A stretch of 64,000 nucleotides of DNA from Candidatus Halobonum tyrrellensis G22 (GTDB taxonomy: Archaea; Halobacteriota; Halobacteria; Halobacteriales; Haloferacaceae), in the NCBI RefSeq assembly GCF_000495475.1, contig NZ_ASGZ01000013.1, positions 62,001-126,000 on the forward strand. Direction: 5' to 3'. The translations under genes and the position numbers were made by a program. Below, in pieces: positions 1 through 7,369 of this stretch. The notes under the pieces were generated by a model. The model had not been told where the DNA came from. It saw only the letters and a program-made list of their open reading frames with translations, and ran no database searches. Each line of letters begins with the position of its first letter. Within the stretch, counting starts at the first letter, position 1.

Positions 1-1
1 G

Positions 2-514
2 GACGCCGACACCACCGACGTGACGCTCGACGCGTTCGAGGAGTTGGCGCGCGAACACGACGGCGGCGTCGGCCAGTGCGTCCAGGCCAACCTCCGGCGG
101 ACGCGCTCGGACCTCGACCGGCTGGCGGACGTGCCCGGGAAGATACGGCTCGTCAAGGGGGCGTACGACGAGGGGGAGGCGGTGGCGTACACCGACAAGA
201 CGGACGTGAACGAGGCGTACCGCGAGGACCTGGAGTTCCTGTTCAAGGAGCGCGACGCCGGTATCGCGGTGGGGAGCCACGACCCGAAGATGATCTCGTA
301 CGCCAAGGAACTCCACGACCAACACGAAAGCGAGTTCGAGGTGCAGATGCTGATGGGCGTCCGCGGGGAGGCCCAGCGACGACTCGCCCGCGAGGGGTAC
401 GAGGTGTGGCAGTACGCACCCTACGGCGGGAAGTGGCTGTCGTACTTCTACCGGCGGGTGCGCGAGCGCCGCGAGAACCTGACGTTCGCGCTCCGTGCCG
501 CCGCGGGCGTGTGA
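2..514 (+). CDS. Proline dehydrogenase, C-terminal part (5' end outside window)
   Basis: The reading frame is open from the window edge, so only the last 170 or so residues are present. They match the C-terminal half of the FAD-dependent proline dehydrogenase barrel, which oxidises proline to pyrroline-5-carboxylate: RLVKGAYDEGE, a VGSHDPKMI strand, QMLMGVRGE and the closing YAPYGGKWLSYFYRRVRERR, where the paired arginines bind the substrate carboxylate in this family. The natural start lies upstream. A strong Shine-Dalgarno for the next gene follows after about 70 bases. Family assignment is firm; the partial state is only a consequence of the window edge. Confidence 0.93.
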   Translation, partial: DADTTDVTLDAFEELAREHDGGVGQCVQANLRRTRSDLDRLADVPGKIRLVKGAYDEGEAVAYTDKTDVNEAYREDLEFLFKERDAGIAVGSHDPKMISYAKELHDQHESEFEVQMLMGVRGEAQRRLAREGYEVWQYAPYGGKWLSYFYRRVRERRENLTFALRAAAGV

Positions 515-583
515 GCGGCCGACCGACGGGTCAACCCGTGCGGAACCGATGTGGAAGGGCTGATATGGCCCGGCCGCACAGGA

Positions 584-591
584 GGAGGTGA
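584..591 (+). promoter_or_regulatory. Strong Shine-Dalgarno site before the DUF502 gene
   Basis: GGAGGTGA is complementary to the 3' end of archaeal 16S rRNA and sits 7 bases before the ATG at 599. It decides the start in favour of 599 over an upstream in-frame GTG at 551. Such a strong site is unusual here because most genes in the window appear leaderless. Confidence 0.8.
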
Positions 592-598
592 GAACCGA

Positions 599-1282
599 AT
601 GTCATCGTGGAAGCGCGACTTCGCGAGCGGGCTCATCGTCGTCACGCCGATCCTCGTCATCATCTTCGTCGCGACGTGGCTGTACGACGCGCTCGCACAA
701 CTCCCGTTCATCCCCACGATCGGCCCGGAGGACCCCCCCGCGAACGTCGCCCCCTTCTACGACTTCGCGGAGGTGATGATCGCGCTGGTCGTGTTCGTGC
801 TCATCGTGTTCTCGGCGGGCTACCTGATGCGTACCACCGCCGGACGGCTCGCCGAGGGGATGCTCGACGACCTGATCAACCGCGTGCCGGGACTGCGGGT
901 CATCTACAACGCCTCGAAGCTCGCGGTCGAGACCGCACTCAGCGGCACCGACGACCTCCAGAAGCCGGTGAAGATCACGCCGTGGAACGGGATGCGGCTC
1001 ACCGCGTTCAAGACGGGCCAGACCACCGACGACGGCCGGGAGGTCCTGTTCATGCCGACCGCGCCCAACATCACCTCGGGGTTCGTCATCGAGGTGAAAC
1101 CGGACGACGTGATCGAGACCGACGAGGGCGTCGAGGAGGCGCTCACGCGCGTGCTGTCGGCGGGGTTCGGTGAGGGCGACAGCCCGAGCGGGCGGGACGT
1201 GACCGACATCCCCGTCGAGGACCTCGGCAAGTCGCCGTCGAAGACGGACTCCGGAGCCAACGCCGACTCGGACGACGACTGA
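599..1282 (+). CDS. DUF502 family membrane protein
   Basis: Predicted 227-residue protein with two membrane segments near the N-terminus (about residues 12-32 and 57-77) followed by a cytoplasmic beta-rich region and a low-complexity acidic tail. The pattern DDLINRVPGLRVIYNASK and the later LFMPTAPNITSGF are characteristic of the DUF502 family, a conserved family of unknown biochemical role found in bacteria and haloarchaea. The ATG start at 599 is chosen because a strong Shine-Dalgarno precedes it. It is separated by 84 bases from the proline dehydrogenase gene and is probably transcribed on its own or by read-through. Confidence 0.88.
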   Translation: MSSWKRDFASGLIVVTPILVIIFVATWLYDALAQLPFIPTIGPEDPPANVAPFYDFAEVMIALVVFVLIVFSAGYLMRTTAGRLAEGMLDDLINRVPGLRVIYNASKLAVETALSGTDDLQKPVKITPWNGMRLTAFKTGQTTDDGREVLFMPTAPNITSGFVIEVKPDDVIETDEGVEEALTRVLSAGFGEGDSPSGRDVTDIPVEDLGKSPSKTDSGANADSDDD

Positions 1283-1325
1283 CGCCCGTCAGAACCGTCA
1301 AGTGCGCGCCGGCCGCCGGTCCGGT

Positions 1326-1853
1326 ATGGACGACCCCGACGGTCCCGGCGGCCCCGGAACGCCGGACGGACCCGCGACCGACGACCCCGACGACCCGTTC
1401 CCCGAACTCGACGCCGACCACGTCGACCTGCTCCAGTCGTTCATCGAGAGCCACGGCTTCCTCTCCTGGCTGAACCTCGCGGTGGAGGAGCTCGACCGCG
1501 GGCGGGTCGTGATGTCGGTGCCGTACGACGAGAAACTCGTCAACCCCGGCTCGCCCGTCGGCTCGATCCACGGCGGCATCGCGGCGACGCTCGTCGACAC
1601 CGCCTCGGGGTTCGCGCTCCGGTCGACGTTCGACGACCCCACGACCGGGTCGCTCGCGACGACCGACCTCAACGTGACGTACCTCCGGCCGGCGACCAGC
1701 GACCTCCGCGTGGAGGCGGAGGTGCTCCGGGCGGGCCGGTCGATGGGCTACACCGACACGATGGTCACCAGCGTCGACCCCGACGGCGAGGAGAAGGCCG
1801 TCGCGGTCGGGCGGACCTCCTACCGGCTGTTCCGCGACGCGACCCGGGAGTAG
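1326..1853 (+). CDS. PaaI-type hotdog-fold thioesterase
   Basis: 175-residue protein with an acidic, proline- and glycine-rich N-terminal extension (about 35 residues) and then a single hotdog domain. The block IHGGIAATLVDTASGFALRS is the helix and active-site region of PaaI/YbgC-like acyl-CoA thioesterases, with the expected glycine pair and aspartate. TDLNVTYLRPATSDL is the central strand. The family hydrolyses acyl- or aryl-CoA thioesters; the actual substrate cannot be told from the sequence. ATG at 1326 is the first start that gives halophile-like coding sequence; an in-frame ATG at 1302 would add eight basic residues and is less likely. Confidence 0.87.
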   Translation: MDDPDGPGGPGTPDGPATDDPDDPFPELDADHVDLLQSFIESHGFLSWLNLAVEELDRGRVVMSVPYDEKLVNPGSPVGSIHGGIAATLVDTASGFALRSTFDDPTTGSLATTDLNVTYLRPATSDLRVEAEVLRAGRSMGYTDTMVTSVDPDGEEKAVAVGRTSYRLFRDATRE

Positions 1854-1965
1854 CCGGGACGGCGGCTCCCGTCGCGGTGCCGCGGGACGGTCGGTCGGGG
1901 TGACGGACCGGGCGACGCGGGCGACCGAGGAACCCTTATGCGGGCGCCGCGCGAACCCACCCGGC

Positions 1966-3204
1966 ATGTACCGCGGGGAGCGCGTCGAGTACGAACCGGT
2001 GAGCGTGAAGGCGGTGCTCTCGGAGATGAAGGACACCGCGGAGCTGCTGATCGACCTGGCGTACTCGGCGGTGCTCCACGGCAGCGACGACCTCGCGGCG
2101 GAGGTGTTGACGCTCGAACGCCGGATGGACGTGCTCCAGTTGCAGGGGCGGATGAGCGTGCTCATGGCGGCGCGCTCGCCCGAGGACGCCGAGGAACTCG
2201 CCCCCGTCCTCGGCGTCATCGAGGCGTCCGAGAAGGTGTCGAACGCCGCGGGCGACATCGCGAAGGTGGTGTTAGAGGAGGTGGGCTTGCCCGACGCGAT
2301 GCGGGCGGCGCTCCCCGAGGCGGTGGAGACGGTGGTGCGTGCGACCGTCGCGGACGACTCGCCGTACGCCGGGCGGACGCTCGGCGAGGTGAACATGGAG
2401 ACGGAGACGGGCGTACGCGTCATCGCGGTCCGCCGGGACCAGGCGACCGGGAAGGCGTCGTGGGTCACGAACCCCGGGCGGGAGACGACGCTCCGGGCGG
2501 GCGACGCGCTGATCCTCCGCGGGTTCGAGGCGGACCTCCGCGAGGTGTACGAGACGGCGACCGGCGGGGCGTACGAGCCGCCGGCGGCGGCGCCCGCGAC
2601 GGTCGACGACCTCGAACGCGCGGTCGACTCCATCGTCACGATGAAGAACATGAGCGAACTCGCGGTCGACCTGGCGTACGGCGCGCTGCTGTTCGACAGC
2701 CGCGGCGTCGCCGAGGAGGTGGCGGAGTTGGAGGCGGAGGTCGACCAACTGGAGTCGCGGTTCGAGGCGTGGACGCTCCGGGCGGCCGCGCGCATCGACG
2801 ACCCCGTCCAGCTACGGGGGCTGGTCCACCTCGCGTCGGCGACGGAGGTGATCAGCGACGCGGCCCTGGAGATCAGCGAGGCCGTCCTCCGCGGGCTGAC
2901 CGCCCACCCGGTGCTCGCGGAGGCCGTCGAGGAGTCCGACGAGGTGATCGTCCGGCTGTCGGTCGCGCCCGACTCGGCGCTCGCGGGCGGGACGGTCGGC
3001 GAACGCCGCGTGACCGACGAGACGGGGATGCGCGTCATCGCGGTCCGCCGGCCGGCCGGCGACGACCGGGATGGCGAGTGGGTGGTCTCGCCGGGGCCGG
3101 AGACGCCGCTGCGGGCGGCCGACGTGCTGATCGCGAAGGGGACCCGCGCGGGCGCCGAGCGGCTGTCGGAGCTCGCGGGCGACCCGCTGTCGTTCGACGA
3201 GTGA
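1966..3204 (+). CDS. Duplicated PhoU-like / RCK-C (TrkA-C) regulatory protein
   Basis: 412-residue soluble protein made of two copies of the same unit: an alpha-helical PhoU-like segment (residues about 10-110 and 205-295) followed by a TrkA-C/RCK-C domain (about 118-188 and 320-405). The two RCK-C copies share ETGVRVIAVRR / ETGMRVIAVRR and the DALILRG / DVLIAKG ends. RCK-C domains gate potassium channels and transporters by ligand binding, so a role in K+ flux control is likely, important in salt-in organisms. No pore segment is present, so a separate channel partner is expected. A TATA-like ACCCTTATG at about 1932-1940 lies near -27 of the ATG at 1966. Confidence 0.85.
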   Translation: MYRGERVEYEPVSVKAVLSEMKDTAELLIDLAYSAVLHGSDDLAAEVLTLERRMDVLQLQGRMSVLMAARSPEDAEELAPVLGVIEASEKVSNAAGDIAKVVLEEVGLPDAMRAALPEAVETVVRATVADDSPYAGRTLGEVNMETETGVRVIAVRRDQATGKASWVTNPGRETTLRAGDALILRGFEADLREVYETATGGAYEPPAAAPATVDDLERAVDSIVTMKNMSELAVDLAYGALLFDSRGVAEEVAELEAEVDQLESRFEAWTLRAAARIDDPVQLRGLVHLASATEVISDAALEISEAVLRGLTAHPVLAEAVEESDEVIVRLSVAPDSALAGGTVGERRVTDETGMRVIAVRRPAGDDRDGEWVVSPGPETPLRAADVLIAKGTRAGAERLSELAGDPLSFDE

Positions 3205-3229
3205 CGGGCCGGGCGACTCCCGGTCCCGC

Positions 3230-3541
3230 TCACCGCGGCTCTCGGGCGGTCGACCGGGCGAGCCGGACCGCCGAGACGACCGTGAGCAGCGTCGCCACCA
3301 GGAGCGCCGTCGAGGTGGCGAGGACGAACGCCAGCAGGAGGAAGTACCCCTCCGCGCCGAACACCGGGTACTCGCGGCTGCCGACGAACGGGCCGAGCAG
3401 TTCGAACACGCGGACCGCGTAGACGCCGACCGCGAGCGACAGGCCGACGGCGAGACCGACCGCGGCGTTCCGGCGGACCGACAGCGCCGAGAGCAGGCCG
3501 CCGCCCGGCGGGCGGTCGGGGCGTTGGGTATCCCGGCTCAC
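3230..3541 (-). CDS. Small two-helix membrane protein, unknown function
   Basis: 103-residue protein read from a GTG at 3541. A basic N-terminus is followed by two clear hydrophobic segments (about residues 26-46 and 64-88) and a short arginine-rich tail. No motif links it to a known family. It is convergent with the PhoU/RCK-C gene, with 25 bases between the stop codons, and lies downstream of the MFS transporter gene on the same strand with a gap of about 90 bases, so co-transcription with that gene is possible. Codon use is typical of the neighbourhood, supporting a real gene. Confidence 0.72.
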   Translation of the reverse strand: MSRDTQRPDRPPGGGLLSALSVRRNAAVGLAVGLSLAVGVYAVRVFELLGPFVGSREYPVFGAEGYFLLLAFVLATSTALLVATLLTVVSAVRLARSTAREPR

Positions 3542-3631
3542 GGTCGGGGTTACGCGTGGTCGCCCATAGCCTCGTCGGGACGCGACCGTCCCGGCCGCGT
3601 CCGGGCGGCGGGGGTCGGCGGACTCGACCGC

Positions 3632-4981
3632 TCAGGCGTACGCCTCGAACTCCTCGCCGCGCGCGAGGAAGTAGACGGTCCCGACGAGACCGACGACGGT
3701 GGCGAGGGTGAACGCGGCCGTCGGCGAGACGTCGTAGAGGTAGCCGCCGACGAGGCCGCTCGGGATGACGACCACGTTCCGGACGAGGTAGTACGACCCC
3801 GTGACGCGGCCGCCGGCGCCCGACTCGGCGGGACCGACGATCAGCGCCTTGTGGGCGGGCAGGCCCGCGAACCGCAGCCCCGAGAACGCGAACAGCACGA
3901 CGAGGACGGCGGCCGCCGACACCTCGCCGACGGGCGCGAGCGACACCGGGTCGCGCGGCGCGGTGATGAGGACGACCGGGAACGCCGCGTACACCGCGAA
4001 CCCGAGCGCGACGACCGGCTTGAGACCGACCCGCTCGGCGAGACGCGCGACGGGCACCATCGTCAGCAGGGCGACGGCCATCTCGACGGCGAGGAGGACG
4101 CCGAAGAACGCCGCCGGCGGGAGCCGACCGACGACGGGGAGCGTGACGCCGACGCCGAACTCGTTGACGACGACGAGCGAGAAGAACGCGTACACCATCC
4201 CGTTTGCGAACCGGACGAGCGTGTCCCCCACCAGCAGGGGCCGGAGCGGGTCGGGGAGCGCGCGCAGGTCCGCGCGCACGGAGTCGAGTCCCTCGAACGA
4301 CGTCCCGAGGCTGTCCTCGCTCGCGTCGTAGAGGACGTGTTGGGCGACGGTCGCGAGCAGGCCGAACCCCGCCGCGACGAGAAGCAGCACTCGGAACCCC
4401 GACTCGAACGCGTAGGCGGCGAGCACGCCCGCCGCGAGCAGCGGCCCGAGGAGGAACGCGGTCCGGCGGAACGTCTCGGTGCTGGCGAACCCGGCGGCGA
4501 GCCGCGAGGGGGGGACGCTCTGTTTGACCACCGCGAACGTCGCGCCCAGCCCGAACGACTTCCACGCCTGCGAGAGAAACAGTCCGAAAAAGAGGAGGAC
4601 CACGGCCAGGGAGGTGGGACCGACCGCGACCGACGCGAGGTCGCCCGCGGCCCACCAGACGAGGAAGCCGACCGTGGAGGCGAGCCCGAACGCGGTGAGC
4701 GCGGTCCGCGAGCCGATCCGGTCGGAGAGCGCCCCGCCGGGGTAGGGGTACACCGCCCCGATGAGGTCGCCGACCGTTCGGTAGAGCCCGACCACCACCG
4801 AACTCGCACCGAGGGCGTCGAGGTAGACGGGCATGTACCGGCCGGTCATCTGGAAACCGAGGCTGAACGCGAACATGGCGACCGACAGCACCAGCACGTC
4901 GCCCGACAGCGCGAGGAAGCCGCGGAACGTCCCGAGCGGGTCCGGCTCCGAGTCGGTCGCGTCGGCCGGGGGGTCTCCCAT
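3632..4981 (-). CDS. Major facilitator superfamily transporter
   Basis: 449-residue protein with about twelve hydrophobic segments and the MFS signature region between helices 2 and 3 (GGALSDRIGSRTAL), which defines the superfamily. A second, weaker copy follows helix 8 (RLAERVGLKPVV). The short acidic N-terminus is cytoplasmic. Substrate cannot be inferred from sequence: drug or sugar efflux are both possible. The ATG at 4981 is the only reasonable start. The divergent phosphatase-superfamily gene begins 91 bases away, so the two share a promoter region. Confidence 0.9.
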   Translation of the reverse strand: MGDPPADATDSEPDPLGTFRGFLALSGDVLVLSVAMFAFSLGFQMTGRYMPVYLDALGASSVVVGLYRTVGDLIGAVYPYPGGALSDRIGSRTALTAFGLASTVGFLVWWAAGDLASVAVGPTSLAVVLLFFGLFLSQAWKSFGLGATFAVVKQSVPPSRLAAGFASTETFRRTAFLLGPLLAAGVLAAYAFESGFRVLLLVAAGFGLLATVAQHVLYDASEDSLGTSFEGLDSVRADLRALPDPLRPLLVGDTLVRFANGMVYAFFSLVVVNEFGVGVTLPVVGRLPPAAFFGVLLAVEMAVALLTMVPVARLAERVGLKPVVALGFAVYAAFPVVLITAPRDPVSLAPVGEVSAAAVLVVLFAFSGLRFAGLPAHKALIVGPAESGAGGRVTGSYYLVRNVVVIPSGLVGGYLYDVSPTAAFTLATVVGLVGTVYFLARGEEFEAYA

Positions 4982-5071
4982 CGTCGTTCACCTGGGTAGC
5001 AGCCGGCTAAAGCCCACCGGGGCCGGCATAGAACCTGAAACACTTTACCCGTCGCCTCAGTAGCCCCGGTC

Positions 5072-6418
5072 ATGGGATTGTTCGATCGGCTGCGCGGAGA
5101 CGACAACCCGCGCGTCGCGTTCCTCGGCATCGACGGCGTCCCCTACTCGCTGCTCTCTGAGCATCCGGACGAGTTCCCCAACTTCGCCGCCATCGACTCG
5201 GAGGGTACCAGCGGGGCGATCGACTCGATCGTCCCGCCGGAGTCGTCCGCCTGCTGGCCGGCGCTCACGACGGGCGTCAACCCCGGCGAGACCGGAGTGT
5301 ACGGCTTCCAGGACCGCGAAGTCGGCTCGTACGACACCTACGTCCCGATGGGGCGGGACGTGCAGGCGACGCGCGTGTGGGACCGCGTGGTCGAGGAGGG
5401 ACTCGACGCGTCGGTGATGAACGTCCCCGTGACGTTCCCGCCCCAGCGGAACGTCCAGCGGATGGTGTCGGGGTTCCTCTCGCCGGACATCGACAAGGCG
5501 GCCCAGCCCGACGAGCTCCGCGAGTACCTCAAGTCGATCGACTACCGGATCGACACGAACGCGAAGCTCGGGCACAAAGACGACAAGTCGGAGTTCATCG
5601 AGAACGCCAACAAGACGCTCGACGCGCGCTACGAGGCGTTCAGCCACTACTTCGAGCAGGACGACTGGGACCTGTTCTTCGGCGTCTTCATGACGACCGA
5701 CCGGGTGAACCACTTCCTGTACAAGGACTACCACCAGGAGGGCGAGTACTACGACGAGTTCATGGCGTTCTACAAGAAGGTCGACGAGTACGTCGGCCGC
5801 CTCCGGAGCCAACTCGACGACGACGTGACGCTCGTCGTCGCCTCCGACCACGGGTTCACCTACGAGGACTACGAGGTGGAGATGAACCGCTGGCTCGAAC
5901 AGGAGGGGTGGCTCACCTTCGAGGACGACGACCACGAGGAACTCGACGACATCGCCGACGAGACGACGGCGTACTCGCTGATCCCGGGGCGCTTTTACGT
6001 CAACCTCGAGGGGCGCGAGCCCCGCGGGAGCGTCCCCGAGTCGGAGTACGAGTCGACCCGCGACGAACTCAAGGCGGCGCTCGAACAGTTGGAGGGCCCC
6101 GACGGGGAGAAGGTCGCACAGCGCGTCGTCGAGAAGGAGGAGGCGTTCCGCGGCGACCACGACGACATCGCGCCCGACCTCGTGATGATCCCGAACCACG
6201 GGTTCGACCTGAAGGCGAAGTTCAAGGCGCACGACGACGGCGTGTTCTCGCACGGCCCGCGCAACGGGATGCACAGCTTCTCGAACGCGACGCTGTACGT
6301 CGACGACCCCGAGGCCACCATCGCCGACGCCGACCTGTTCGACATCGCGCCCACCATCCTCGACCTGATGGACATCGACTACGCGCGCGCCGAGTTCGAC
6401 GGCGCGTCGCTGGTCTGA
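5072..6418 (+). CDS. Alkaline phosphatase superfamily phosphodiesterase/nucleotide pyrophosphatase-like
   Basis: 448-residue protein of the alkaline phosphatase fold. Metal-binding motifs appear in order: FLGIDGV near the N-terminus, the nucleophile region PPESSACWPALTTG (about residues 56-69), TTDRVNHFLY, ASDHGF and the final histidine in GMHSFSN. This pattern fits the type I phosphodiesterase/nucleotide pyrophosphatase branch (COG3379-like) found widely in haloarchaea, which hydrolyses phosphoesters or phosphonates with two metal ions. There is no signal peptide, so it is cytoplasmic. A CACTTTACC box at 5041-5049 is about 27 bases before the start. Substrate is unknown. Confidence 0.88.
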   Translation: MGLFDRLRGDDNPRVAFLGIDGVPYSLLSEHPDEFPNFAAIDSEGTSGAIDSIVPPESSACWPALTTGVNPGETGVYGFQDREVGSYDTYVPMGRDVQATRVWDRVVEEGLDASVMNVPVTFPPQRNVQRMVSGFLSPDIDKAAQPDELREYLKSIDYRIDTNAKLGHKDDKSEFIENANKTLDARYEAFSHYFEQDDWDLFFGVFMTTDRVNHFLYKDYHQEGEYYDEFMAFYKKVDEYVGRLRSQLDDDVTLVVASDHGFTYEDYEVEMNRWLEQEGWLTFEDDDHEELDDIADETTAYSLIPGRFYVNLEGREPRGSVPESEYESTRDELKAALEQLEGPDGEKVAQRVVEKEEAFRGDHDDIAPDLVMIPNHGFDLKAKFKAHDDGVFSHGPRNGMHSFSNATLYVDDPEATIADADLFDIAPTILDLMDIDYARAEFDGASLV

Positions 6419-6433
6419 GCGGTCGACTCGCGT

Positions 6434-7063
6434 TCAGCCGAAGCTCTCGACTTTCGCCTCCTCGACCGGGTAGCCCGCCTCCGACAGCGCCGCGGTCGCC
6501 TCCTCGACGAACGACGCGAACCCGTAGACGAACGCCCGTTCGCCCTCGCGGCCGGTGACCGCGTCGGCCGCGCCGGCCGCGACGTCGCCGTCGGTGACGA
6601 CCACCGACGCGCCGCGGTCGCGGAGGGCGTCGAGTCGCTCCCGGTGGGCGGGGGTGTCGTCGCGGTAGACGACCGCCGCCTCGTTGCCCGCGTCGAGGGC
6701 GGCCTCCGCGATGGCGACCGCCGGCCCGACGCCCGCCCCGCCCGCGAGGACGACCGCACGGGGTTCCCCCTCGTAGTACTCCTCGCCGAACGGTCCCGAC
6801 AGGTCGAGTTCGTCGCCCGCCGTCAGGTCGGCGAGGTACGCCGAGAACTCGCCGCCGTCGAGACCCACGGTGGTCTCGAACGTCCCGTCGGTGTCCGGCG
6901 ACGACACCGTGTAGAAGCGCGCGTGCTCCTCGCCGTCGACGGACGCCGACAGGCGGACGAACTGGCCCGGCCGCGCGTCGAACCCGGGGGGCGACTCGAA
7001 GGTGACCGCGACGGTGTCGGAACCGACCGTCGACACGGAGCGAACGGCGATCGTAGCGTCCAT
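6434..7063 (-). CDS. FAD/NAD(P)-binding oxidoreductase (ferredoxin reductase-like)
   Basis: 209-residue single-unit flavoprotein reductase. An N-terminal FAD-binding barrel is shown by ARFYTVSSPD (equivalent to RxYS/T flavin motif) and a C-terminal nucleotide-binding half by VLAGGAGVGPAVAIAEAAL and the final VEEAKVESFG, where the last aromatic residue of this family stacks on the flavin. It probably moves electrons between NAD(P)H and a ferredoxin or similar carrier. The ATG at 7063 starts the conserved domain; longer upstream reading in this frame is not coding-like. It is convergent with the phosphatase-superfamily gene and divergent from korA, whose enzyme reduces ferredoxin. Confidence 0.87.
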   Translation of the reverse strand: MDATIAVRSVSTVGSDTVAVTFESPPGFDARPGQFVRLSASVDGEEHARFYTVSSPDTDGTFETTVGLDGGEFSAYLADLTAGDELDLSGPFGEEYYEGEPRAVVLAGGAGVGPAVAIAEAALDAGNEAAVVYRDDTPAHRERLDALRDRGASVVVTDGDVAAGAADAVTGREGERAFVYGFASFVEEATAALSEAGYPVEEAKVESFG

Positions 7064-7369
7064 ACCGGGCGTTGTCGCGCGGGCCACCCGAAACTGTCGG
7101 AACGCGCCGCGGCGTCCCCGGCAGGTCGAGGGTCGGCGCCGTCGCGACGCCCGCCGTCCGGGCGCCCGGGCGACCGCCGTCCCAGGGAGGCGGCGCGGGC
7201 GGCTGCCGAAACGCGGGAAATTCGGGGAGAACGACCGGGTTTCTTTCGGAATTTCGGCTCGGGCTGTCGGATCGTCGTTACTTCGGGAGCGAATACCGAA
7301 ATCGGCGCGCGTGAGGTGTCTCCCCCTTTCAGAAGGCTTTTCCTCCGACCCCGGGTAGGGCAGACTAGT
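7064..7369. other. Intergenic region between reductase and korA, with A/T-rich repeats
   Basis: No convincing gene is present. The half near korA carries the repeated elements GAAATTCGG (7217-7225), GGAATTTCGG (7248-7257) and CCGAAATCGG (about 7293-7302), which are related to one another in direct and inverted orientation and stand out against the very G+C-rich surroundings. They could be protein-binding sites for divergent control of korAB and the reductase. The ATG of korA at 7370 is preceded by GGCTTTTCC at about 7335-7343, a possible TATA region. Confidence 0.45.

Noticed and set aside
551-598. Upstream GTG start for the DUF502 gene
   Set aside because: It would include the Shine-Dalgarno within the coding part and add 16 residues of poor character.
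3524-4999. Long open frames on the strand opposite the MFS gene
   Set aside because: The arginine- and glutamate-rich translation is the usual shadow of a high-G+C gene; the MFS frame on the other strand has all expected motifs.
5057-6274. Long open frame opposite the phosphatase-superfamily gene
   Set aside because: Val/Arg/His-rich low-complexity product without motifs; it is antisense to a gene with complete catalytic motifs.
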